Shown: positions 43,910 through 52,328 of the stretch, piece after piece
Layout of the letters: every line of letters starts with the position of its first letter
Position numbering within the stretch: the first letter of the stretch is position 1
Source: Acephala macrosclerotiorum
Taxonomy: Eukaryota; Ascomycota; Leotiomycetes; Helotiales; Mollisiaceae
Assembly: GCA_014904845.1 (NCBI GenBank)
Contig: MU119415.1
Span: forward strand, 33,572-97,571
Direction of reading: 5' to 3'
Length of the DNA: 64,000 nt
Notes under the pieces: generated by a model
Told to the model about the DNA's origin: nothing
The model's input: only the letters and a program-made list of their open reading frames with translations
The model's database searches: none
Made by a program: the position numbers and the translations under genes

Positions 43910-44177
43910 TATTAAAAGGAAGTATTGACATGGTCACAGAAGTGGAGAATTATAGAATCAGCAAGGGAGATAACGATCTAGAATTTTACGGCCTGCTACA
44001 TTTAATCCCGAATTATGCTACAAAACCCTACGTATATCATCGCCATGACCAGATTTGTCCAAGTTAACACTGTCAACGCCGTCATCTTTTGGCAGTCTGG
44101 GGTCGGGTTGTACTTAAGTGGGTCGGCAGACTTGGCGATCTAGAAGTTTAAATTTACGTTAGTCTAGTCTCTTTCCT

Positions 44178-45335
44178 TCAGAAAAGTCTACAAACTCGAC
44201 TCACCGACCAGCACGCGTTGTTATCCACAGCCAGTGCGATCCCGTCCGCAAACGCGAATAGAAGATACCATCCAAGGACTCTTTCAGCTGGCCCCAACAA
44301 CACCATTAGTCCAAAGCATGCTACAAAGAGGGTGTATGTGCGTGTTGTATAGCGGATGCCAGCATCGTCATGATGCAAGATGATGATGCTAAGGGCAAGG
44401 ATTGTAGCCACAATGCCTGCGAAGAGTATCACGATGAGAGAACTCATACCGCATGCGCAGCAGGCGGTGCAATCATCCTCGCTGCAGCAGTTGTCGCAAC
44501 AGTCGTCGCAGCAATTGTTGCAGCAACTATCGCAGCAACCGTCGCAACAACCGTCGCTTCTATGTTGCGGCGGTGGTGTCTTGATCCTCGGCCTCTGCAT
44601 TACCATTGTAGGCGTCCGTGGGCGATATACCCGCTCTTCTTCCGACGAGCCGGTCTGCTGCCCCTGCCGTGGCTTCATGGGTTTCGTTGGTCGATGTTCG
44701 GCATTCTGAGCAGGGTGGTGCTCGCAGCCAGGCTCGAAGCTGTCCCCACAGTCTGAATACCAGTGATCGATATGGTAGAGACGCGGATCCCGTGTCTGGT
44801 CCGTCACACGCGATGCAAGCTGTGCGGCGGCTAGCTCGGAGAATTCATTGGGACCAGAGCCTGCGAGGTGGGCATTCCAGGCAATCCAATGGTTAGAGAA
44901 GCGTCGGATGGAGGATTTGACCGGGGCGTCTCTTTCGATGTCTGCCCAGGGCACGAAAGGAGCCAGGGCAACATTTTGGATGAACTGCGAAAGAGCATAT
45001 TTTTCGAAGGCGGGGGCATCGAGTTCAGAGGCTAGGATACAGGCTGCGCTGGCCAGAGAGACCCAGGGCTCTACGGCGGGCCTATCTGGGTCGAAGGAGA
45101 TGGGCGTAGGCTGGGCCACGAGCCAGTCGACGAAGAGGGAGAAGACAGCGGGGTTCGCGGCGACAGTGATGGGGTCTGAAGGACTATGACTCGAATCGCA
45201 TAGCGATGTGATGTGCCCCGAATACTGGCAGATTACGACTCTGGAGACGTTGAAGATGCTTGACGAAGAGCCTGTTCCAACATGGATGGAGAGAGTGTCG
45301 GTGTCCGAAGGTGCGTCAGACGACAGACTATATGC
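44178..45335 (-). CDS. BTB/POZ-like protein with paired-cysteine array and membrane segments (5' end unresolved)
   Basis: One long exon encodes 385 residues. The N-terminal part resembles the second half of fungal BTB domains: LSIHVGTGSSSSIFNVSRVV, PAVFSLFVDWLVAQ, then a helical region with YALSQFIQNVALAP. A Pro/Arg linker leads to an array of repeated CC pairs separated by two residues (DGCCDGCCDSCCNNCC and on). Hydrophobic segments follow at SSLIVILFAGIVATILALSI and LFVACFGLMVLLG. An acceptor-like TTAG lies just before 45335, so a first exon is missing. The candidate exon ending in CCACT near 45405 does not match in phase. BTB adaptor plus membrane anchoring is unusual; function is unknown. 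Confidence 0.65.
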   Translation of the reverse strand, partial: AYSLSSDAPSDTDTLSIHVGTGSSSSIFNVSRVVICQYSGHITSLCDSSHSPSDPITVAANPAVFSLFVDWLVAQPTPISFDPDRPAVEPWVSLASAACILASELDAPAFEKYALSQFIQNVALAPFVPWADIERDAPVKSSIRRFSNHWIAWNAHLAGSGPNEFSELAAAQLASRVTDQTRDPRLYHIDHWYSDCGDSFEPGCEHHPAQNAEHRPTKPMKPRQGQQTGSSEEERVYRPRTPTMVMQRPRIKTPPPQHRSDGCCDGCCDSCCNNCCDDCCDNCCSEDDCTACCACGMSSLIVILFAGIVATILALSIIILHHDDAGIRYTTRTYTLFVACFGLMVLLGPAERVLGWYLLFAFADGIALAVDNNACWSVSRVCRLF

Positions 45336-47056
45336 CTAACTTAGCAGCGTTCTCACTATGAGGAGAGGGGATTGACGAGAAATGGGCAGGGCAAGGCAAG
45401 CTTACAGTGGTTGACGGTCATCGTCAGTCGTCTCATCGATGCTTCGCGCCGTGTGTGTGTGTGGATGGCCAGCCTGGTGCTCGATGTCATTGCTCCGCGC
45501 CTGGCGACCGTGATGCGACGTGAATGTTCCGTACATATGGAATGGAATAACGTGCGTGTGCGTGGTGAATCATGGGGATGGTACACATAGATCTTCCGTC
45601 GTGGAAATATCTACGATCTGTGTTCCTGAGTCGGCATGCACATGCTACCACATACTGAGGATGAGGAGTGGAGGTGCAACTTGCACCCCTCGGCCGGCTC
45701 GGCTTGCCGATTTACATAATTCCTTTCTGCGGCTGGCAAGCCTATTTTCTGCATCTGGTTGCTGCATGACAGTGGCTGGCTGGCCCGTCTGTGTTGGGTC
45801 AAGCGACCGTGGGGGCGGGGTGCTTTACCTCCGTACGAAGCACAAACTCCGTACAGAGTGCGGACATCTACAATTGGACACCGGTTCCTGGCTGTATAAG
45901 AGGCGTAACTTTAAGGCTTTTTATCCTGGATTTTGCGGCTGTTGCTCTTGATAGTCTAACGCCATCACGCAAATTTCTTATACCTCCATAGCAACACTCC
46001 AGCAACATACAGATCCATATCCAGGTTGCAGGTGCGCTCATGCACTCTCATCACTCACAAAACGCCCGCATCCCGCAACCACCCACACGACGAACAACAT
46101 TCCCAATCAGCATAATATGGCTAGTCTTCTTGGAGAGCCCGAAACCAGGCCGCCGTGACTGCGTACAATCCACACAACCCCGACATGCCGACCAGCCTGC
46201 TCATCATTCGTATCACATCCTCAACAGCACAGCTCAGCTCAGCCCAGCTCAGCCCTTCGGTATGACAAAATCGCCGATGCTATTACTGATGCTGCATAGC
46301 TGCCCGATGTGCATCTATGCCGCTTCATCCGGAAAGATCCGTTCCTGTGGAATTGCCTCATATTGTCCCGTAATTGCTTGGCGCATCTCAGCCTCATTTA
46401 TTGGTCGGTGTAGTCGACGATGTAGGGCTTGTTTCATATAACGCTAGCACTCTTAATTGGATTCATATTAGGAGATATAGAAGGATAGCGCATAAGTATA
46501 ATGCCGTGTTTTGTACGGTATCTTGCGTAGCAGTTGGTTGTCGATTTATGCCCTTGCGTTGGGTTACCGTCCTCAATAAACAATGGCTTTGCAGAAGGAC
46601 GTAGTTGATGGGTAACAGCTGCAAAAGCTTGGAGGATCCCTTGAATGTACGGTTGTAATAACTGCGTAAGGTAGTTGACTTGTTTGAATGCGTCATTCCT
46701 GCCAGTGCCTTTCGATAAAGATCAATAAGCTCTTCTGGCCATAACCAATTGCTCCACACGCGTGGACAGGTGTCGTATGGCTACGTTGAGGCTAGTGCTG
46801 AATGCACGAGATCAGGTGGTGGGGGCGTATTTAGAGGCATGTTAGGCACGTTGTGTGCTGAGGTGCCGATTTTTGGAGTCAAAAAATCAGGGGTCGAAAG
46901 TGCCCTCCCTGTGCGCACAGGCCTATGAAAGCTAGCTCGTCCGTCTTGGAGCTCCAAAACCATACCAAAATTGTTTTTCTAAAAAGCTCTCTTGGTCGAT
47001 AATTGCTTCACATTCAGAACATTTCTATCTTTCGGTCTGGAACCACAATCTTGACC
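45336..47056. other. intergenic with simple repeats and a transposon fragment
   Basis: About 1.7 kb. It contains GTGTGTGTGTGTG near 45449, CAGCTCAGCTCAGCCCAGCTC near 46234, and a Tc1/mariner-like transposase relic at 46330-46760. It also holds the promoter of the large GTPase gene. No intact gene is seen. Confidence 0.5.
46330..46760 (-). mobile_element. Tc1/mariner-type DDE transposase fragment
   Basis: In one minus-strand frame: LTQLLQPYIQGILQAF, PLFIEDGNPTQGHKSTTNCY, RTKHGIILMRYPSIS, PNMNPI. This is the conserved second-aspartate region and the third-acid region of fungal DDE_3/Tc1-mariner transposases. An upstream block, GAIGYGQKSLL, is in a different frame. N-terminal and terminal repeat sequences are not seen, so it is a truncated, frameshifted relic. 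It is not especially AT-rich. Confidence 0.7.
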
Positions 47057-50000
47057 ATGAACCCTCTCCAGCGACCCGCTCTCGGTCAAATTGCTCGAAT
47101 TGGGACCTTGTATGATGCAAGGAACGATGCCTTCTTACCACTCTCGCTCTTCACGGAGAAGCTACGGCCGGAGGCTATATCCCTTGACCCCCAGCAGAAA
47201 GATGTGCGGCTCAACTTTGCGGACTCGCACAAGGAGAGGTTTGCCATGATGGGTATTGAGCCTGAGTTGGGAGCCAGCATCCTCGCAGGACTTGTCAAGC
47301 CAGGAGGCTCCGGAGCCTATCTGGATGAGATCCGACAAACCAACCAGATGCTGCAAGCTGTGGTTCAGCACAAGGTCATCACCACCCAAGAGAAACTCGA
47401 GTTCGGAAACCGCCAGGTTAGGGACTGCATTGACTCTATGGCTCTTCAGAGCCCAGGAGCTACCCATGTTGTGATAGGCATTGATTGGGGAGCTCAAACC
47501 ATCTTCAATGTTCGGCATTGGCTGAACTCTGTCGAAGCACTTGAAATCGAGCGTGACTTCCCAGCGGAGATGAAGAAGCTCAGTACCGCCATTAGCGAAG
47601 CTTCAGGAGGAACTCACGCCAGTCCCAATTCGTTCAAACAGGATAGCCTTTCCCTGGAGATAACAGCCTACAGCGACAGTCTGGGCCAGGGCGGAATTGT
47701 GATGCAGGATCTCCAGGAAGCGCTTAGGTTCATCGATCTTATTCCCTTGCAAATCAGCCAGGAGAACAACGCCAAAGGATGGCCAGTGTCATATACCCTA
47801 TTCCCGATTGGCACACTTTCTCTCATCTTCGGGTTTCATGTCAACATTGAGAAGCCTTGGGCACCCACGGATCCCGTGCATCTGCACAGTTTCGTAGACT
47901 TGTTCGACGAACTTCACTCTTATCAGAACCAGCTCCAGCTTTATCTCTCCTCCATATCCAAGCACAAGCGATACCTGGCAGAAGATCATATCCAAGAAGT
48001 TGAGAACTGCGTTCGCGATCTAGCTAAATCGCAAGAGAAATTGAAGAAGCAATATGCGAAACTTCTTCTGGAAATTCGCCGCGGTGAGACAAGCCCTCTT
48101 GCACTCCAAGAGCTCCAACGACAGGTCCTTGCCGATAACGCGCCTACCGAAAGAATCGCAGCTGTGGCAGACATACAGCTTGAAAAGCTAGATTTCATCA
48201 GCACGGCCGTGACAAGAGGTGTCACATACGTCGGTTACAATGGTGTCAATTTAAACTCGATCATTTCACGGAAATCCGACCAGGACATATGCGTGCTGTT
48301 TTTCAACTCGGCTGCTATTCAAGACCGAGAGTCTTGGGATGCAAACAGAAGCTTTCTTTTAGAGCTGCTCGAACAGCGGGAAGCAGTCGACTCCATTGTC
48401 ATTGCTGACTGCGATGCGACAGCACGGAATTTATCGAAGGCCCAGATATGCCGCTACCAGAAGGGCCAAGAGACGGTGAAGGATCTTGTCGCTCATCAAG
48501 ACTTCTTGGCCACCGAGTGCTTTGCAAAGTTCGCCGACGGTTCACTCGAGGTCAAGAATGTCCTAAAACCCTTGGACCGAAGACCGCTTAAAATTGCATG
48601 CCCTGGGAGCGATTGCAACTCAGAAAAGGTGTGTGATTGGAAGTGCTCGCGTTGTTTCGAACCCCTGGAGTATGGCTATACCGATCAGTATGTGCATTGT
48701 GGTTGTGGAAGAAGCCTGTACAGCAATTTTGAGTTCAAGTGCAACAGTGAGCGTCACGGAATCTACTATAAGACATACGATCAGAACAAGTTGTTCTCCG
48801 CTCTCAAGAACCTCGCGGAGCCAAATTGTCTAAATATCCTGATTCTTGGGGAGACGGGGGTGGGCAAGTCGACCTTCATTAACGCCTTTGTAAATTATCT
48901 GTCTTTCGAGTCCCTAGACGACGCGAAAGCCGAGGAGCTGAACTGGGTCATTCCTTGTTCTTTTTCGATACAGAACTTGGACAGGTCCGGTGGCACCAGA
49001 GAAATCGAGGAGTTTGATATCAAGGTTGGACAGAGTGACGGTGAGCATGACGGCAGCAAGGGCCTATCGGCGACACAACAAACGACAGTGTACCCAGTTA
49101 CCGTTGGCTCGTACACCATTCGATTAATCGATACGCCTGGGATCGGTGATACACGCGGTATATCGTACGATAAAAAGAATATGGCCGACCTTCTATCGAC
49201 GCTCAGCGGCTACGAAAACTTGCACGGAATTCTCATCTTGCTCAAATCAAACAACTCCCGGTTGACGGTTACGTTCAACTTCTGCATGAAGGAGTTACTC
49301 ACGCATTTGCATCGCAGTGCCGCAGTCAACATGGCCTTTGGATTCACAAACACGAGGATCTCGAACTACGCACCAGGAGACACTTTTGGTCCACTCAGCG
49401 CATTACTTGCTGATCATTCCGAGATTGGCCTTTCATTGACGTCTAAGACGGCTTATTGTTTCGATTCCGAAAGCTTCCGTTATCTGGCAGCCCTCAAAAA
49501 CAACGTTCGCATGGGCAACGAAGAGGATTTTCGCCGCAGTTGGAAGCACTCTAGAGATGAAGCATTGCGGTTACTGGACCACTTCAAAACAGTACCACCT
49601 CATCCTGTCAAGAGCACAGTCAGCTTGAATGGTACTCGACAATTGGTTTTGGAGCTCACAAAGCCCATGGCGGAGATATCGCAGATCATTCGGACTAATA
49701 TTGCCATGTGTGAAGACAGGATGCTAGAGTTGAAAGACACTCGAGTATCGGGTGACAACCTTCGCAAGCGTCTTCATCTAGATAAAGTACAACTCAAGTC
49801 GCAAAAGCTCGCGAAACCGCGCACAGTCTGCACCGACGTTTCTTGCGTTGATTACAAGGATAATGGCAAAGGGGAAAATACGGTTGTTACGGTCTACAAA
49901 ACGCACTGCCACCCCGAGTGTTACCTCACAGACGTAAAAGCCGACGAAATCGCCCACCCCGGGCTTATTCACTGTACAGCGTTTACCGGTTCGACATGTA

Positions 50001-50797
50001 CCATTTGCAAGCATCAGTGGCAAAAACATCTCCATGTCCTTTACGAGCTTGAAGAGTACATGGCCACTGTGATGGACACGGAGGTCGAGCGACAGTTGGC
50101 GATGAATGCAAACGACGTCATGTTGAGACAGACAGCGGTGAGGGAGTTGAACGAGCGACTCAAGGAATACAGGAGCGAACATGGTCAAATCCAAGAGGCT
50201 GCGGCCAAGTTTGGCTTATTCCTCAAGAAATATTCCATCACTCCATATAACGATGCAACCCTGGCATATATTGACGTTCTAATACGAGATGAAGAGGAGA
50301 AGATCCAGGCTGGAGGAAACGATGTGAGACTTCATGCCCTTCAAGAAGATCGAACACAACACATGGAACTTGTTGAAGTCCTCACCAAGAACATGGGAAA
50401 TGACTCCGACCTCCATGACCTGAATGAGAAGCATGTCGAGCAACTGGTCACCGATCTCTACGGTCTAAAGCACTTCGGTGAGAACCTTAAGACTGTTAAG
50501 ACCACGATCTCCTCTGCGCATCAAGCGACCTACCGGGAGAAGCCTTATCGAATCCATCACAAGAGCTCTGCAAGATGGAGTGCTTTCGACTGGTTCGGAT
50601 ACTCTGATATATCAACGCCACGAGGAGCCCCAGAACATGTGCACCCAAAGCGAGGAGAGAAGAAGCACACGCCCACACCAAATGCTGAAGATTCACGCAA
50701 ACCGAGATCTAGTGGCAAGCTTGGAATTAGCCATTCAATGCCATTCAAATTTTTGATGCGCAATGCGCCATCAATATCATCTACGCAACTGAAATAA
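47057..50797 (+). CDS. SNTX-type MACPF-like/FAT/thioredoxin-like/AIG1-like GTPase fusion protein
   Basis: Single exon, 1246 residues from ATG 47057. The N-terminus has ALGQIARIGTLYDARNDAFL, the signature opening of the stonustoxin-related MACPF/CDC-like domain, which is also common in non-toxic animal proteins. A helical FAT-like bundle lies near 280-370 (FVDLFDELHSYQNQLQLYLS). A thioredoxin-like segment near 395-475 follows (DICVLFFNSAAIQDRESWDA). A zinc-ribbon-like cysteine cluster lies at about 515-565. The G domain has P-loop ILGETGVGKSTFINAF near 596 and DTPGIGDTRG near 692. A second Cys/His cluster lies at about 925-987, followed by a coiled coil and a basic tail. It may be a GTP-gated membrane-active immune protein. 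It overlaps the candidate gasdermin 2 stop by 17 bases, tail to tail. Confidence 0.8.
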   Translation: MNPLQRPALGQIARIGTLYDARNDAFLPLSLFTEKLRPEAISLDPQQKDVRLNFADSHKERFAMMGIEPELGASILAGLVKPGGSGAYLDEIRQTNQMLQAVVQHKVITTQEKLEFGNRQVRDCIDSMALQSPGATHVVIGIDWGAQTIFNVRHWLNSVEALEIERDFPAEMKKLSTAISEASGGTHASPNSFKQDSLSLEITAYSDSLGQGGIVMQDLQEALRFIDLIPLQISQENNAKGWPVSYTLFPIGTLSLIFGFHVNIEKPWAPTDPVHLHSFVDLFDELHSYQNQLQLYLSSISKHKRYLAEDHIQEVENCVRDLAKSQEKLKKQYAKLLLEIRRGETSPLALQELQRQVLADNAPTERIAAVADIQLEKLDFISTAVTRGVTYVGYNGVNLNSIISRKSDQDICVLFFNSAAIQDRESWDANRSFLLELLEQREAVDSIVIADCDATARNLSKAQICRYQKGQETVKDLVAHQDFLATECFAKFADGSLEVKNVLKPLDRRPLKIACPGSDCNSEKVCDWKCSRCFEPLEYGYTDQYVHCGCGRSLYSNFEFKCNSERHGIYYKTYDQNKLFSALKNLAEPNCLNILILGETGVGKSTFINAFVNYLSFESLDDAKAEELNWVIPCSFSIQNLDRSGGTREIEEFDIKVGQSDGEHDGSKGLSATQQTTVYPVTVGSYTIRLIDTPGIGDTRGISYDKKNMADLLSTLSGYENLHGILILLKSNNSRLTVTFNFCMKELLTHLHRSAAVNMAFGFTNTRISNYAPGDTFGPLSALLADHSEIGLSLTSKTAYCFDSESFRYLAALKNNVRMGNEEDFRRSWKHSRDEALRLLDHFKTVPPHPVKSTVSLNGTRQLVLELTKPMAEISQIIRTNIAMCEDRMLELKDTRVSGDNLRKRLHLDKVQLKSQKLAKPRTVCTDVSCVDYKDNGKGENTVVTVYKTHCHPECYLTDVKADEIAHPGLIHCTAFTGSTCTICKHQWQKHLHVLYELEEYMATVMDTEVERQLAMNANDVMLRQTAVRELNERLKEYRSEHGQIQEAAAKFGLFLKKYSITPYNDATLAYIDVLIRDEEEKIQAGGNDVRLHALQEDRTQHMELVEVLTKNMGNDSDLHDLNEKHVEQLVTDLYGLKHFGENLKTVKTTISSAHQATYREKPYRIHHKSSARWSAFDWFGYSDISTPRGAPEHVHPKRGEKKHTPTPNAEDSRKPRSSGKLGISHSMPFKFLMRNAPSISSTQLK

Positions 50798-51713
50798 ACT
50801 GGACCTCAGAACTTTCCGTCTCAACTGCTTCTGTCTCAATTTCCGGTTGTTCCTCCAAGTCTTCCACCACTTCGTTCCAAGGAAGGTCCATCTCAAGCTC
50901 AGGCAATCCTTCATCATCCACTCCCAGATCATCAACTTTTCCAGTAGAGTCGTCTCCATACGTTCTGTCTGCATCAACGGCTGGTCCTCGGTCACGAAAA
51001 ACTGGTGCTGACCAACCAAGCACATCCCTTTTCCGTTTTCGTATGATCTTATACTCCACAGCGAACACCTGGCTATCTTCACTTTCCCTTTCCTGCTCTC
51101 TGGTATGACTAGTTGCTTTCTTCCCAGACAAAGATAGATCTCCAATCGACGGCAAAGGCAGCGTGGCGCCTGATGTTGCAGCAGCGGCTGCTGCTGAACC
51201 GATAGGAGCCTTCCCGGAAATCTCCAAACTCCGCTTTTGAGTCGAGCTTTCAGACTGGATCGCATCTCGCCATACCAGAAGACCAGTAACCATGAACAAG
51301 GGCTTGTTGATTTTGCAATTGGTCTTTATCCACTCGCTAATAGTCTTATCGCTCAAAAGTCTGCCGTACACCTCAGGCTGATGACGGAGCTCCATGGCAA
51401 GAACTTCGCTATTCTTGAGCGAGAAACTTTGTTCGCCATCCAGCTCCGCTTTACCACCTCCGACCCCTGAAAGCTGGAGCTCGATTGACCCGGTATCAGA
51501 TTTCTTGAAGACGGAGTTTGCTTTCAACCATTTTGTTTCTGTTGGTGGACCAACGTGAAAGCCAGTTGGGTCTTCTGGGCAATAGCCAGAACCAAGCGGT
51601 TGGGCAAAGTTGCGAACGATACGTCCAAGCATTCTTGGGGCTTCTTCGCCGGTTGGGAGGACGGGGCCTCGAAGGCGGAAGAAGACAGGGTCGTTGTCTA
51701 GAATAGACGCCAT
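50781..51713 (-). CDS. candidate gasdermin-like pore-forming protein 2
   Basis: Single exon, 310 residues from ATG 51713. It starts NDPVFFRLRGPVLPTGEEAP then MLGRIVRNFAQPLGSGYCPE. A central strand NKPLFMVTGLLVWRDAI lies at about 136-152, followed by a Ser/Ala/Gly-rich linker and SQVFAVEYKIIRKRKRD at about 214-230. The C-terminal 70 residues are strongly acidic. The order and spacing of these blocks parallel candidate 1 at 37801-38658. The xLFMVTxLL...FAxEYKI pattern resembles gasdermin N-domains. It is divergent from the CHAT-NB gene, as candidate 1 is from TPR-CHAT. The identity is inferred from motif pattern and context; structural comparison would decide. Confidence 0.55.
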   Translation of the reverse strand: MASILDNDPVFFRLRGPVLPTGEEAPRMLGRIVRNFAQPLGSGYCPEDPTGFHVGPPTETKWLKANSVFKKSDTGSIELQLSGVGGGKAELDGEQSFSLKNSEVLAMELRHQPEVYGRLLSDKTISEWIKTNCKINKPLFMVTGLLVWRDAIQSESSTQKRSLEISGKAPIGSAAAAAATSGATLPLPSIGDLSLSGKKATSHTREQERESEDSQVFAVEYKIIRKRKRDVLGWSAPVFRDRGPAVDADRTYGDDSTGKVDDLGVDDEGLPELEMDLPWNEVVEDLEEQPEIETEAVETESSEVQFISVA

Positions 51714-52328
51714 TTTTGATATTTAGACGATTGGCTTTGAATGGCAGATATGCTTCAAATAAAAGTTGAATCTTGACTGAATGCCAATTTCAGAAAACAG
51801 CGCTTTGCTGGAAAGCTTAAATCGGAGCAGCTGAAAAGCAGAGCTTTCTCTGTAGTTGATGCGGCCCTTAATGCCCGACGACTAGTTCATTAGATCCGGA
51901 GCAAGCCACACAGCAAGGGTCTTTGCTGACTGCATGCGGGAATTTTTGGGCGTTCATGCACGGAGCTGTGAAGGTGACGTGGCATGCAAGCCTTCACTAA
52001 TGTGGAACCGAGTCCTGGTTCCTAAACTCTGGTTCTGGAAATTTTAGGCTCACCCACTTTCTGACATCGACTACACCTCGAGAGCCGCCTACCGGAGAAC
52101 CTGGAGAGTGCCCCTTTTGACTAGACAATGGGGCCACGCCAATAGGATCTGATGGCACAGTGTTAAGACAGGTCTGTGCTCGTTTAGGGGCTGCAAACCT
52201 CCCATGCAGGGCTTGATGAAAAGCTCTGTAAACCAGATTCCATATTATTGGCGATCCTAGCGTCTTGGTTGTCTTAAAAGCTTCATACGATAGAATCCCT
52301 CTTCATCAGACATACATACGGAATCAAG
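51714..52328. promoter_or_regulatory. divergent promoter, candidate gasdermin 2 and CHAT-NB genes
   Basis: 615 bases between two divergent start codons, with no gene. No copy of the tandem duplication seen in the module 1 promoter is evident. Confidence 0.5.

Noticed and set aside
44370..44756. Ala/Val/Thr-rich plus-strand frames opposite the CC-pair array
   Set aside because: Produced by the repeat on the other strand; the BTB-like reading is better supported.
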